Positions 26,480 to 36,029 of a stretch of DNA of 64,000 nucleotides are shown piece after piece (within the stretch, counting starts at the first letter, position 1; each line of letters starts with the position of its first letter). The stretch lies in contig JAGYJW010000009.1 in the NCBI GenBank assembly GCA_018401435.1, positions 112,716 to 176,715 on the forward strand, given 5' to 3'. A model generated the notes under the pieces. That model had not been told where the DNA came from and searched no databases. It saw nothing but the letters and a program-made list of their open reading frames with translations. This stretch comes from Deltaproteobacteria bacterium. Lineage in GTDB: Bacteria > Myxococcota_A > UBA796 > UBA2385. A program made the position numbers and the translations under genes.

Positions 26480-27177
26480 GGGCCGGGTCCAGGGGCGCAG
26501 GACGAAAGAGGGCGGCCGCCGCGTCGGCCAGCGCCCCGAGGCTGGGGCTGGGGGCGATGGCGTGCACGGTCAGGCCGGCCTGGGCCTCGGCGGCGGTGCG
26601 GGGTTCGATCACCGCCACCCGCGCGCTCCCTTGGGCCCGGTGGGCGGCGAAGGCCAGCAGCGGCGCTAAGCGCTGGCAAAGCAGAGGCCATCGAGGGACC
26701 CAGGGCCGCCAGCGCCGCGGAGAGGCCCTCGGGCCGAACGCTCTCATAAACCGACCAGCGCAGCACCGGGCCCGGCCAGGCCGACAGGGCCGCGGCGCCA
26801 GCGCCGGCGCCGGCTGGGCCGCGCCGACATGCCAGAGGGGCCCGCCAGCCGGGTCAGGCAGCTGCCGCAGCAGGGCCTGCAGCGCCTCGGCGCCGCCCTC
26901 CTCCCCCACCAGCGCGTGTCCAGGCCGGCGGCGGCGGCGCGCGCGGTCGCCGGGCCGACCGCCACCACCGGCCGCCCCGCGATGGCGGGCGAGATCCGGG
27001 CTGGAAGCGCAGGGTGGCGGCGGAGCTGAGCAGCACTCCAGCGCGGCGCTTCGCCGGGAGGAGGCTGGCCGGTGGCCCGCAGCACCTGCAGCGGCAGGTG
27101 AACGGGGTCGAGGCCCGGGCCCGCAACAGCGCGCACAAGGGCTCTGCTCGCTCCAAGCTCACCAGGATCCGCGCCAT
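26457..27177 (-). CDS. hemD: Uroporphyrinogen-III synthase (HemD), many frameshifts
   Basis: No single frame is intact, but minus-strand frames in turn give MARILVSLERAEPLCALLRA (ATG 27177), GLDPVHLPLQVLRATGQPPP, AIAGRPVVAVGPATARAAAA, EALQALLRQLPDPAGG, VLRWSVYESVRPEGLSAALA and VAVIEPRTAAEAQAGLTVHA. The pattern fits the two-domain HemD fold, including the VAVGPATA and hhIxPxTAxAhxxhG strands. HemD closes hydroxymethylbilane to uroporphyrinogen III. Several one-base shifts are needed. Because hemA and hemC are next to it and the pathway needs HemD, sequence error is likelier than decay. A lipoprotein gene on the opposite strand separates it from hemC. Confidence 0.6.
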
Positions 27178-27297
27178 GCACCACCCGCCGCCTCGGCTCC
27201 GCGATTCACCCTCCCCCCGCCTATCCCCCGGCGCAGCAGAGCAGCGGGCCCGTTGACAGGTGGGCCCCGCCGCGCGAGGATTCGCGCCGGAGGATCC

Positions 27298-27619
27298 ATG
27301 GGTCGAATCATCTCCTTTCTCGTGCTCGGCATGTCCCTGACCGCCTGCGGCTACAAGCAGGAGAGCTTCGCCGACGACTACGCGACCGCGACCTGCGTCC
27401 TCTACGAGCAGTGCGCCATCCTGGAGACCTATGGCGGCTATGACAGCATCGAGAGCTGTCGCACCGACTTCTCGTCCCAGGTGAGCCCCGAGGCGGGGCG
27501 CTGCCCGGAATACGACAAGAAGCTGGCCCCCGACTGCATTGACGCCATCAACGCCACGACCTGCGCGCAATTCGTGGAGGGCTTCTGGCCCGCAGAGTGC
27601 GCCAAGCAATCTGCCCTGA
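27298..27619 (+). CDS. Cys-rich lipoprotein, 3' end uncertain
   Basis: The ATG at 27298 has GGAGG 5 bases upstream. The N-terminus MGRIISFLVLGMSLTACGYK is a signal peptide with lipobox LTAC (Cys at 17). The mature part carries further cysteines (ATATCVLYEQCAILETYGGY, IESCRTDF, RCPEYDKK, PDCIDAINATTCAQF, WPAECA), which suggests disulfides in the periplasm or at the surface. The frame then runs on antisense through hemC, which is not credible. A one-base shift near 27600 would stop it at TGA 27617-27619. A TTGACA lies 40 bases before the ATG. Short Cys-rich lipoproteins like this are common in Myxococcota and have no known function. Confidence 0.6.
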
Positions 27620-27681
27620 CGGCTCGGCCGAGCTGCCCGCGCCCGGCGATGGCGCACCGACACAGGGGCCTGAGGGCCCGC

Positions 27682-28560
27682 TCAGCCCCGGGCAAGCGGC
27701 CGGTCAGCGCGCGCCCCAGGGCGGCCCCATCCAGGCCCCGAGCGGCCTCGCGCCGCGCGCCCGGCCCCGTCCGTGGCCACGGCCACCACCACCAGATCAT
27801 CGCCATCCAGCACGGCATGGCAGGCGGCAGGGACATTGCAGCCCCCGCCATAAGCCGCCAGGAAAGCACGCTCAGCTTCGATCTGACGCGCGCTTTCGGC
27901 GTGGTGGATGGCGGAGAGCAGCCCCAGCACCCGACGGTCCCCAGCGCGACACTGCAGGGCCAGGGCGCCTTGGCCGACGGCGGGCACCATATGGGCCAGG
28001 GGCAGCGGGTGGATGTCGCCGCGATCGATGCCCAGGCGCCGCAGGCCGGCCATGGCCAGCACCACGGCGTCCACCTGGCCCTCGTCTCGCTTGCGCAGGC
28101 GGGTCTCGACATTGCCCCGGATGCCCACGACCTCCAGATCGGGCCGCAGGGACCGGAGCTGGGCCGCGCGCCGCAAGGAGCCGGTGCCCACCCGCGCCCC
28201 CGGGGGCAGCTCGGCCAGGGCCGGCCCCACCAGGGCGTCGCGGGGGTCCTCGCGCTCGGGGGTGCAACCCAACACCAGCCCCTCGGCGTCGTCGGTGGGC
28301 AGATCCTTGAGGGAGTGCACCGCGAAGTCCAGGCTGCCGTCCCGCAGGCCGGCCTCCAGCTCGGCCGTGAAGAGGCCCTTGCCACCCAGCTCGGCGAGGG
28401 GGCGCACCTGGTCGCGGTCACCTCGGGTGACCACCACCTGCAGCCGCACGGCCATGCCGGTGGCGGCGGTCAAGGCGTCGGCCACCTGCTGGCTCTGGGT
28501 GAGGGCGAGCAGGCTGCCGCGGGTGCCGAGGACCAGCGGGGCGTCGGAGTCAATCGTCAT
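27682..28560 (-). CDS. hemC: Hydroxymethylbilane synthase (porphobilinogen deaminase)
   Basis: A 292-residue HemC. The start LVLGTRGSLLALTQSQQVAD, then VVTRGDRDQVRPLAELGGKG and LFTAELEAGLRDGSLDFAVH, and SLKDLP are signature stretches. The cysteine that holds the dipyrromethane cofactor is in YGGGCNVPAACHA. It polymerises four porphobilinogen units to hydroxymethylbilane. The ATG at 28560 overlaps the end of hemA by 11 bases, so the two are translated together. Its stop lies 62 bases from the convergent lipoprotein end. Confidence 0.95.
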   Translation of the reverse strand: MTIDSDAPLVLGTRGSLLALTQSQQVADALTAATGMAVRLQVVVTRGDRDQVRPLAELGGKGLFTAELEAGLRDGSLDFAVHSLKDLPTDDAEGLVLGCTPEREDPRDALVGPALAELPPGARVGTGSLRRAAQLRSLRPDLEVVGIRGNVETRLRKRDEGQVDAVVLAMAGLRRLGIDRGDIHPLPLAHMVPAVGQGALALQCRAGDRRVLGLLSAIHHAESARQIEAERAFLAAYGGGCNVPAACHAVLDGDDLVVVAVATDGAGRAARGRSGPGWGRPGARADRPLARG

Positions 28561-29851
28561 CGGGAAGCTCCAAGGGGACCGGCGTGAGGGGGGGGCTGCC
28601 CCCCCCATCCACCATGGCGGAGAGCAGGCGGTTCAGGGCGTCGGCGTCCCCGGATTCAGCGAGGCTGCGCGCCGTACGAAGGGGTTGGTGGAGCACCTTC
28701 TTGACGATGGCCCGGGTCATGGCCTCTACCGCCTTGCGTTGATCGGGAGCCAGCCCTTGCAGCATCGGCGCGGCGCGTTCCAGCTCGGCTACGCGAATCG
28801 CCTCGCCGCTGCGGGCGATGGCGCCAATCTCGGCGTTCATGCTGTCGCCCACCAGCAGCCGCCAGGTGCGGGCGGCCTCGTCGCGCACGATGGCCTCGGC
28901 CAGCTCTGCGGCCTGCTGCCGGCGCTGCAGGCCCTGGCCCGCCACCTCCTGAAGATCGTCCACGTCGAAGCAGTAGATGCCTTCCAGATCCGAGACGTCG
29001 GGGGCCACGTTGCGGGGCACGGACAGATCGATGAGGACCAGGGGGCGCCAGCGGCGGCGGCGCATGACCGGCTGCAGATCGCGCCGGTGCAGCAGGGTGT
29101 GGCCCGCGCCCGTGCTGAAGACCACCACATCCACCCGGTCGAGGTAGTGCGGCATCTCGTGCAGGTGGGTGGCGGTCGCGTTGAAGAGCCGCGCCAGCTC
29201 GGCCGCCCGTTCGAAGGTGCGGTTGGCCACCACCAGCTCTTCGAGACCGTAGGAGAGCATCGACCGAGCGACCAGCTTGCCATGGGCGCCCGCGCCCACC
29301 AGCAGGGCCGATCGCCCCTTGAGGCCGCCCAGCACCTGGCGGGCCAGCTCGACCCCGGCGCGGCCCACGCTCACCGCCTCGCGGCCGATTCCGGTCTCGG
29401 TGCGCACCCGCTTGGCCACCTGCAAGGCGCGGTCCATGACCCGGTGCATGACCGGGCCAGCAGACGAAGACCCCGCCGCGAGCCGGTAGGCGTCCTTGAC
29501 CTGGCCGAGGATCTGGGGCTCGCCCACCACCATCGAGTCCAGGCTGGAGGCCACCCGGAAGAGGTGGCGCAGGGCCTCGGGGCCGCTATACCGATAGAGG
29601 TGGCCCACAGCATCGCGTGCCCCTCCCAAAGAGGCCAACCAGTCGGCAATCTCGTCGGGACTGCTGTCGCCCTCGGGCACGGTGTACAGCTCGACCCGGT
29701 TGCAGGTGCTGAGCAGCACGGCCTCATGGCCCAGGTGGTGATCCTTCAAGCGCTGCAGCGCGCCGGGAATGGCCTGCGCCCCGATGGCCAGGCGCTCGCG
29801 AACCTCGACCGGGGCGCTGTGATGGCTGAGGCCGACGGCGATAAGGCGCAT
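28550..29851 (-). CDS. hemA: Glutamyl-tRNA reductase
   Basis: A 433-residue HemA starting MRLIAVGLSHHSAPVEVRER. The catalytic cysteine is about C50 in LLSTCNRVELY. The NADPH domain shows ALLVGAGAHGKLVARSM and VANRTFERAAELA, then STGAGHTLLHRRDL and VLIDLSVPRNVAPDV. A C-terminal dimerisation helix region follows. It reduces glutamyl-tRNA to glutamate-1-semialdehyde, the first committed step of the C5 haem pathway. The ATG at 29851 shares one base with the TGA of the HemX-like gene (TGATG), and hemC overlaps its end, so the three form one coupled operon. Confidence 0.96.
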   Translation of the reverse strand: MRLIAVGLSHHSAPVEVRERLAIGAQAIPGALQRLKDHHLGHEAVLLSTCNRVELYTVPEGDSSPDEIADWLASLGGARDAVGHLYRYSGPEALRHLFRVASSLDSMVVGEPQILGQVKDAYRLAAGSSSAGPVMHRVMDRALQVAKRVRTETGIGREAVSVGRAGVELARQVLGGLKGRSALLVGAGAHGKLVARSMLSYGLEELVVANRTFERAAELARLFNATATHLHEMPHYLDRVDVVVFSTGAGHTLLHRRDLQPVMRRRRWRPLVLIDLSVPRNVAPDVSDLEGIYCFDVDDLQEVAGQGLQRRQQAAELAEAIVRDEAARTWRLLVGDSMNAEIGAIARSGEAIRVAELERAAPMLQGLAPDQRKAVEAMTRAIVKKVLHQPLRTARSLAESGDADALNRLLSAMVDGGGSPPLTPVPLELPDDD

Positions 29852-30657
29852 CAGCCGACCCCATGCCAGCCGCGGAGCACGACCAGGGCCACGGCGACCA
29901 TCACGCCGAGGCCCACAAAGCCGCCCACCCCAAAGACCGCCGCGGCGCGTCCGCGCCAGCCCGAAACCAGCCGCACATGCAGGCCGGCGGCGTACCACAC
30001 CCACAGGGCCACCGTGCCCCAGACCGTGAGGTCGGGGCCCATGCTGCGGTCGGGGTGGGTGGCCGCCCAGGTGCCGCCGATGGCCATGCCCGCGGTGAGG
30101 GCCACAAAGCCCAGGGCCATGGACCGGTAGTTCATCTGGTCGAGGTTTTCGAGGGCGGGCAGGCGGCCGATGCCTTTGAGTCGCTTCTGCTTGAGCCGCC
30201 GGCGCACCACCAGGAAGAGCACGGACAGGGTGAAGGAGACGGCAAAGCAGCCCAGCCCGAGCAGGATGAGCGCGAGGTGGGTGGGCAGCCACAAGGAGTC
30301 CAGCGGCCCGGCGTTGCCTGCTGCGGGCGCCACCTGCGCCACCGCGAGCAGCACGAGGCTGGTGCCCAGCAGCATGGTGCCCAACAGGTCCATGCGGGGC
30401 TGCCGCCTCAGGTAGAGCCAGCCCAGGACCACCCACAAGGCGAGGGCCTCCAGGGTCCAGCGCATCGAGTCCAGGGGCAGGCGGCCCAGGACCCCGGCGG
30501 CCACGCCCAAGGCGAGGATGTGCAGGCCCACGGCGACCCCCACCCAGAGCCCACGCCCCAGCAGCGCCCGCGCCCGGGGCCACAGGCCGGCGACAAAGGG
30601 GGCGAAATAGGCGACGAGGGCCAGGATGGCGAGGGGGCGGTCCACGGGGACGGGCAC
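29851..30657 (-). CDS. CcsA/HemX-like cytochrome c assembly membrane protein
   Basis: A 268-residue protein with about eight membrane helices, among them LAILALVAYFAPFVAGLW, GVAVGLHILALGVAAGVLG, LALILLGLGCFAVSFTLSVL and a closing GLGVMVAVALVVLRG. It has the CcsA/HemX order, including the short WGTVALWVWYAAGLHVRL stretch with conserved aromatic and His residues. HemX proteins sit upstream of hemA in many genomes and influence HemA level or haem handling; CcsA relatives move haem for cytochrome c. Its stop is fused to the hemA start, supporting the HemX reading. Confidence 0.82.
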   Translation of the reverse strand: MPVPVDRPLAILALVAYFAPFVAGLWPRARALLGRGLWVGVAVGLHILALGVAAGVLGRLPLDSMRWTLEALALWVVLGWLYLRRQPRMDLLGTMLLGTSLVLLAVAQVAPAAGNAGPLDSLWLPTHLALILLGLGCFAVSFTLSVLFLVVRRRLKQKRLKGIGRLPALENLDQMNYRSMALGFVALTAGMAIGGTWAATHPDRSMGPDLTVWGTVALWVWYAAGLHVRLVSGWRGRAAAVFGVGGFVGLGVMVAVALVVLRGWHGVG

Positions 30658-30725
30658 TCCAAGGGGCGGGGGCGGCGTTGCCCCGGGCTAGCGCAGGCCA
30701 GGGGCGCTGGCCACCTGTTCGGCCT

Positions 30726-32659
30726 TCAGGAGTCCTTGTCGGCGCGCTTGCCCCAGGACAGGAGGCTGCGCAGGGCGCTGGGCCGCTTCTCGGCCACCTC
30801 GGCGTCTTCTTTGCGCTGGCGCATATCGCGCAGCCGCAGGCGACGCTGGGCGTCCACCAGCTCCGGATTGCGCTCCACCGCCTGCTTCAGCAGCTCGTAT
30901 CCCGCGTCCTCCCGCCCCTCGCGCAGGTGAAGCTCGCCGGCCAGCGCCCACACATCAGCTTGCTGACCCCGAGTCAGGTCTTTGAAGCCCATCAGCCGAT
31001 CGATGGCCTCCTGGGGCGAGAGGCGGCCGGTGCGCCAGCCCGACTGGATGGCATGAAAGGCGTAGCGGAACTCGGTGGGGTCGAGCTGGGCAGCCTCTTC
31101 CAGCAGGTCGGCGGCCTCGGTCCAGGCCTGCCGCCGCAAGGCCAGCTCGCCCTGTTTGCCAATGAGGATGGCCTTCTTCTTGTCTTCGGCCGATGCCCAG
31201 GGTTTTCCCTGCTCTTTCGCGCGCATTCGCTCCACCAGTTCGATGCGGCGCTCCGAATTGCGCAGGGCCTCACGGGCGTCGCCGACCCGGGTGAAGCAGG
31301 CCTCGGCCACCCGCTGCAGGCGAGGCCCCCCATCGGCGAAGCGGTCGGGGTGGAAGCTGCCGCTCAGCTCGATGAACAGGCGGTCCAGGCCTTCGACGGT
31401 GGCGTCTTCGGCCGTCTCGACCCCCAGGATCCCTTCGGGCGGCTGGCCCCGCATCGCGCTCAGGGCGGCCTTCAGCTCGGCCATGCGGGGATCGGCGTCG
31501 GCGACGGCGTCCGGGGACCCGGCCGAGGGGGGCGCAGAGGTCTGGCCAATGGCCTCGACCACGATGTCGTCCTTGCCGGCACCGGGGCGCGCCCGATCTT
31601 CGGGCTGCCCGAGCGCCAGCAGACCCAGCTGCAGGACCAGGTCCACCGCCTGCCATGCGCGGTCGGTCTCGGCCCCCGCCGAGCCCAGGAGCTCGCCCAG
31701 GGTGCTCACCTTGGAGGCGTCGCGCACCAGGCGCAGCCCGTCGGGGGGCAGGCCCCACTGGGACTGGGGTGCGTCATCGGGCGGGGTGGCGGTGATGGCA
31801 GCGAGGCGCTGGGAGCCCAGCTCTCTGCGCACCTGGGCGCCACTGCGCACGGCCGCCAACCCGCTGGCGATGAGGCGCGGCAGGGCCATGGGCAGGGGCA
31901 TCGGCGTCGCCACCGGCCCCTGCTCGGGCGTCCAGGCCACGCGATCCGGCGGCGCCTCGACCGTGCGGCCCAGGCGCAGGCCCAGGCCCCGGGCCGCGGC
32001 GTCGAAGGCCTCGTGTGGCGGCAGGCCCTGGCCGATGAAAGCGCCCAGCTGGGCGGTCAGCTCGTCGGGTCCCGACGCCGGGGCGTTGCGGCCCAGGCCC
32101 TCGTCCAGCAGGCCGACGAGCCCCGTCCAGCCCACCACCCTCCCCCCCTGCAAGGCGAGGGTCCAGCGCCCGCCAGCCCCCTCTGCGGTCAAGGTGCCGG
32201 TGGCCCCCACGCGGTGGGCCAGGAAGAGCACCCGCAGGGGGGGGAAGCGATGGCCCGGGCCGTCGAGGCCTTCGAGCTGGTGGGCGCCGGACCAGCCGGT
32301 GTCGGCTTCTGCGGCCAGCAGCCGCGCCAGCAGCGCATTCAGTGCCGGGGCGCGCACGGGGCTCTGCAGGAAGTCCACGCCCCGCTGGGCGGCCAGCAGC
32401 CCCGCCACCGGGTCGCGCAGGGGACCCGTCCACACAATCGGCGGCGCCGCAGAGCTCCCCAAGGCGGCCCAGGCCGGCTCGGCCTCTTCGCCGCCGGGCC
32501 CCATGCTCAGAAAGGCCAGGTCGGGGGCACGCGGCTGTCCACGGCCAGCGCAGCCGCCAGGTCCTCGAAGGACTGGACCGAGTGGCTGCCGGCGCGCAGC
32601 AGCTCCACCAGCGGCCTCCGCAAGCGGGGATCGGGATCGATGACGATCAGCCTGGCCAA
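30726..32659 (-). CDS. Receiver-like + PATAN (DUF4388) + J-like domain + TPR protein, one frameshift
   Basis: The likely start is TTG 32659, with GGAGG 6-7 bases upstream. It gives a receiver-like N-terminus (ARLIVIDPDPRLRRPLVELL). A one-base shift near 32530 joins this to the main frame (PDLAFLSMGPGG, PPIVWTGPLRDPVAGLLA). A PATAN/DUF4388-type region follows with LALQGGRVVGWTGLVGLLDE. Next is a DnaJ-like segment with a kept HPD tripeptide (FIELSGSFHPDRFADGG), then TPR-like helices (AADLLEEAAQLDPTEFRYAF, AGYELLKQAVERNPELVDAQ). The architecture is typical of myxobacterial signalling proteins, but its partners are unknown. No kinase or output domain is adjacent. The gene is divergent from trxA. 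Confidence 0.7.
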
Positions 32660-32848
32660 GGTCGCCCTCCTCGAGGCGTGGATTCAACGCGCAGAAGCCG
32701 CATGCCACCGCAGCCGGAACCAGAAGGAAGGCGCGGGCCCGCCCTTGGGGTCTTGCCGCAGGGGCCCGCCGATCCTACATGCTGCGTCCCCCCTGTCGTG
32801 GACCGCCCGAGCGGGTTCCCCACCGGCAGCACCGCAGCGAGGTCAACA

Positions 32849-33175
32849 ATGGGCGCCCACACCGTCGATGTCACCGACGCCACCTTCGAGGCCGAGGTCC
32901 TCAACAGCGAGCTCCCCGTGCTCGTGGACTTCTGGGCTGTCTGGTGCGGCCCCTGCCGCATGATCGCGCCGGTCCTCGACCAGCTCGCCACCGAATACGA
33001 CGGCAAGATCAAGGTGGCCAAGGTCGACGTGGACAAGTCCGGCATGACCGCCGGCAGGTTCGGGGTGCGCAGCATCCCCACCGTGCTGCTCATGAAGGGC
33101 GGGGCCGTGGTCGAGACCCTGGTTGGCGCCCAGCCCAAGAGCAACTTCGAAGACGCGGTGCGCCGCCACCTCTGA
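32849..33175 (+). CDS. trxA: Thioredoxin
   Basis: A 108-residue thioredoxin with the active site WCGPC (C33 and C36) in VDFWAVWCGPCRMIAPVLDQ. The cis-Pro is in GVRSIPTVLLMKGG, and VAKVDVDKSGMTAGRFGV lies in the central part. It reduces protein disulfides in the cytoplasm with electrons from thioredoxin reductase. Length and motifs are canonical. It lies alone, between the receiver-like gene (divergent) and mreB (convergent, 15 bases apart). Confidence 0.95.
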   Translation: MGAHTVDVTDATFEAEVLNSELPVLVDFWAVWCGPCRMIAPVLDQLATEYDGKIKVAKVDVDKSGMTAGRFGVRSIPTVLLMKGGAVVETLVGAQPKSNFEDAVRRHL

Positions 33176-33190
33176 GCGGCGGCGGGCGCG

Positions 33191-34216
33191 TCAGCTGGCC
33201 ACCCGCCCCAAGGCGGCGTCGGCCAGCATGGCGGCAGCGCCGTTGACCACGCAGAGCTCGGGGCGCTCGGCCACCACGACCGGCAGGCCGGCGCCATCTC
33301 CGATGGCACGGTCCAGGCCGGGCAATTGCGAGGCCGCCCCCACCAGCACCACCCCGGTCTCGGCGATATCGGAGGCCAGGTCTGGGGGGGTGCGCTCCAG
33401 GGTCTCCAGCACCGCTTCGGCCACCATGCCGCAAGGCTCCTGCAGCGCGATGCGGATCTCGTCGCTGTCGATCTCGGCCAGGCGCGGGTAGCCGCTGTCC
33501 AGGTGCCGACCGCGCACCAGGCTGGTGGACCGCGGCATGCCCGGCATCACCGATCCGATCTCGATGCGAACGGCCTCGGCCAGGGCGCGGGGGATCAGCA
33601 GGTCGAAGCGGTCCCGCACATGGCGGATGATGGCGGCGTCCATCTGGTCACCGCCGATGGGCAGGGTGCGGCTGTAGACCACGCCGCCCAGGCTGAGCAC
33701 GCTGACGCTGGTGGTGGCGGCGCCGACGTCCACAACCATATGGCCGCAGGGGTCGTCGATGGGCAGGCCGCAGCCCGCTGCGGCGGCCAGGGGCTGGTCG
33801 ATCAGCACCACCTCGCGGGCGCCCGAGGCCTCGACCGACTCGCGCAGGGCCCGGCGCTCGACCTCGGTGATGCCATAAGGCACCGCGATGGCCACCCGCG
33901 GCCCCACAAAGAGACGGCGGCCTTGCACCCGGTGCATGAGGTCGCGCAGCATGGCCTCCAGCACCTCGAAGTCACTGATGGTGCCCCCGGCCATGGGGCG
34001 CACCACCCGGATGTCGGCCGGGGTCCGGCCCTCCATCTCCAAGGCCTCGCGGCCCACCGCGAGGATGCGGCGGCGACCGGCGCGGTCCTCGTGGATGGCG
34101 ACCACCGAAGGCTCCTGGCACACCACGCCCCGTCCGTGCACATAGATTCGTGTCGTGGAAGTGCCCGGGTCAATGGCCATCTCGGGGGAGAAGGCGCCCA
34201 GGACGGAGCTCAACAT
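33191..34216 (-). CDS. mreB: Rod-shape-determining protein MreB
   Basis: A 341-residue bacterial actin. Motifs are MAIDPGTSTTRIYVHGRGVV (phosphate 1), RPMAGGTISDFEVLEAML, VPYGITEVERRALRESVEAS, then VVDVGAATTSVSVLSLGGVV (phosphate 2) and VVLVGAASQLPGLDRAI (adenosine). MreB filaments guide side-wall peptidoglycan synthesis with MreCD/RodA. MreC and MreD are not adjacent here. An upstream region of about 300 bases is shared with the divergent foldase gene. Confidence 0.94.
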   Translation of the reverse strand: MLSSVLGAFSPEMAIDPGTSTTRIYVHGRGVVCQEPSVVAIHEDRAGRRRILAVGREALEMEGRTPADIRVVRPMAGGTISDFEVLEAMLRDLMHRVQGRRLFVGPRVAIAVPYGITEVERRALRESVEASGAREVVLIDQPLAAAAGCGLPIDDPCGHMVVDVGAATTSVSVLSLGGVVYSRTLPIGGDQMDAAIIRHVRDRFDLLIPRALAEAVRIEIGSVMPGMPRSTSLVRGRHLDSGYPRLAEIDSDEIRIALQEPCGMVAEAVLETLERTPPDLASDIAETGVVLVGAASQLPGLDRAIGDGAGLPVVVAERPELCVVNGAAAMLADAALGRVAS

Positions 34217-34523
34217 CTCGGTGCTCGGGGAGGGAGGGAGCGCGGGGGGTCAGGCGGCGGGTGCGGGGGCCAAGGGCGGGTTCCGGGGGGACCGGACACC
34301 CTCGGCCGGAGGGAAGGGAGCGGGCGAGGCCCACTCCGGCAGCCCATAGAAACCCATTTCGCGCAATGTTGCAAGGTCAAGAGCACTGCTAGTGTAGAGC
34401 CTCCTCGCCGATCGGGGCGCCCTGGACTACATACGGGGCGATTCCACGGCCGGGACCGGCCCTGGCGCGGGCGCCTGTTGCGCCGCGCGGGGTGCATCGG
34501 TATAGCCGGCCGCTGAGGTGAAT
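34217..34523. other. Divergent intergenic region between mreB and the foldase gene
   Basis: About 307 bases without a gene. The half nearest mreB is a purine-biased, repetitive GGGAG/GGCGGG stretch. The other half is less GC-rich and holds a plausible plus-strand sigma-70-type promoter (TTGCAA, 18 bases, TGTAGA at 34369-34398). No clear mreB promoter or terminator is seen. Confidence 0.5.
34369..34398 (+). promoter_or_regulatory. Candidate sigma-70-type promoter for the PpiD-like foldase gene
   Basis: TTGCAA at 34369-34374 and TGTAGA at 34393-34398 are separated by 18 bases. The same -10 hexamer, TGTAGA, occurs in the promoter candidate at 36756. Transcription would start near 34405, giving a leader of about 120 bases. 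Confidence 0.4.
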
Positions 34524-36002
34524 ATGGCCCTTATGGAGAGCATCCGGCGCGGCACCGACAGCACCGCCGTGCGGCTGATGTTCGGCGCGATCGCGTTGGT
34601 CTTCGTCTTCTTCGGGATCAACCCCACGGGCAACATGGGGTCCATGGTCGCGAAGGTCAACGGGGCGTCCATCACGGACACCGAGTACCAGCGCGCCATG
34701 GGCAACATCACCCGTGGCAACGCCGATATGGACGAAGACGAGATCAAAGAGCTCGGACGCCAGGTCATCGACGAGCTGATCGCGCAGCGGGTGCAGGTCC
34801 AGGAGGCCGAGCGCGTCGGCCTGGTGGTCTCGCTCGAAGAGATCGCCCGCGAGGTCCGCAAGTCCGGCGCCTTCCAGACCGAAGACGGCAAGTTCAACAA
34901 GAAGCTCTACGCCGAGGTTCTCCGCCACAGCGGCCTGTCCCAGGGGCGCTACGAGGAGCAGCTGCGCGAGATGATGCTCATCACCAAGCTGCGCCAGCTG
35001 GCCATGGGCAGCGTCCAGGTCAGCGACGCCGAGGTGCGCCGCGCCTTCGATTCGGCGATGACCCAGGTGTCGGTGCAGTGGGTGCGAATCGACGACGAGG
35101 CCATGCTGTCCCATGTGACGCTGGACGACGCCGAGGTGGCCGCCTGGCTCGAGACCCACCCCACCGAGCTGAAGGAGGCCTACGACCGCGAGTTCAACAC
35201 CCGCTGGAGCCGCCCCCGCCGCCTCGACGTCAGCACCATCCTGCTGCGCACCGACCTCGACCAGGGCCGCATGCCCGAAGAGGATCTGCGCAGCCGGCTG
35301 GAGGCCGTGGCCACCCAGGCCCGCGGCGGCGCCGACTTCGCCGCCCTCGCCCTGCGCTTCAGCGAAGACCTCGCCACCGTGGACAAGGGCGGCCGCATGG
35401 GCTTTCAGACCGAGGTCCAGCTGGGCACCGACCTGGGGGAGGCCGCCATGGCGGCCGGCGTCGGCGGCGTGAGCGCCGTGGTGCGGACCGCTCGCGGCCT
35501 GCAGATCGTCTATGTGCACGAGATCGTCGAACCCGAGGTCATCGCGGTCGAGGATGCCCAGGACACCATCGCCCGCGAGCGCCTGGCCCGGGACAAGGTG
35601 GGCGCCTTCTCCGCCCAGATCGCCGAAGAGCTGCTGGCCGCCTGGACCGATCCGGCGGCCCCCCCGGCGGACCTGCTCGCGCGCCATGGCCTCAGCGCCT
35701 CGGCGGCGGGGCCCTTCGCCCCCGCGCAGCCCCGCCTGCTGGGCGCCGGCACCAGCCCCACCTTCGAGGCCGCCATCACCGCCGCCGGGGGCATCGGCAT
35801 GCTCAAGGGCGTCTACCCCACCACCGGCGGTCGCCTGGTGGGCGGAATCACCGCCTTCGAGCCGCCGGACGCCGAGATGTACGACACCATGAAGGACTTC
35901 ATCCTGGTGCAGCTGCTGCAGCAGCGCCGCGAGGAGTTCATGGAGCGCTACACCGATGACCTCGTCGCCCGTGCCAAGGTGGAGCGCATCTACACGCCTT
36001 GA
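34524..36002 (+). CDS. PpiD/SurA-like membrane-anchored periplasmic foldase
   Basis: A 492-residue protein. A short cytoplasmic N-terminus is followed by one membrane helix (VRLMFGAIALVFVFFGI), as in PpiD. The SurA_N-like chaperone helices follow (VAKVNGASITDTEYQRAMGN, VIDELIAQRVQVQEAERVG), then a parvulin-like domain (about 230-345) containing RPRRLDVSTILLRTD and FAALALRFSEDLATVDKGGR. The C-terminal helical region closes with VARAKVERIYTP. PpiD-type proteins help outer-membrane and secreted proteins fold after Sec export. The ATG at 34524 is preferred because GAGG lies 6-7 bases upstream; a GTG two codons earlier is possible. Confidence 0.82.
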   Translation: MALMESIRRGTDSTAVRLMFGAIALVFVFFGINPTGNMGSMVAKVNGASITDTEYQRAMGNITRGNADMDEDEIKELGRQVIDELIAQRVQVQEAERVGLVVSLEEIAREVRKSGAFQTEDGKFNKKLYAEVLRHSGLSQGRYEEQLREMMLITKLRQLAMGSVQVSDAEVRRAFDSAMTQVSVQWVRIDDEAMLSHVTLDDAEVAAWLETHPTELKEAYDREFNTRWSRPRRLDVSTILLRTDLDQGRMPEEDLRSRLEAVATQARGGADFAALALRFSEDLATVDKGGRMGFQTEVQLGTDLGEAAMAAGVGGVSAVVRTARGLQIVYVHEIVEPEVIAVEDAQDTIARERLARDKVGAFSAQIAEELLAAWTDPAAPPADLLARHGLSASAAGPFAPAQPRLLGAGTSPTFEAAITAAGGIGMLKGVYPTTGGRLVGGITAFEPPDAEMYDTMKDFILVQLLQQRREEFMERYTDDLVARAKVERIYTP

Positions 36003-36029
36003 TCGCCGCCCTGCCTTGAGGGGATGTCC

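Noticed and set aside
27253..27281. TTGACA with a downstream GAGGAT as a full promoter for the lipoprotein
   Set aside because: The -35 is perfect, but the -10 (GAGGAT) is too poor to list as a promoter feature.
24061..28587. A plus-strand open frame of about 1,500 codons
   Set aside because: It is antisense to polA, crosses into the acyl-CoA dehydrogenase gene in another frame and continues antisense to hemC. Its composition is that of a GC-rich shadow frame. Only the lipoprotein start at 27298 inside it looks real.
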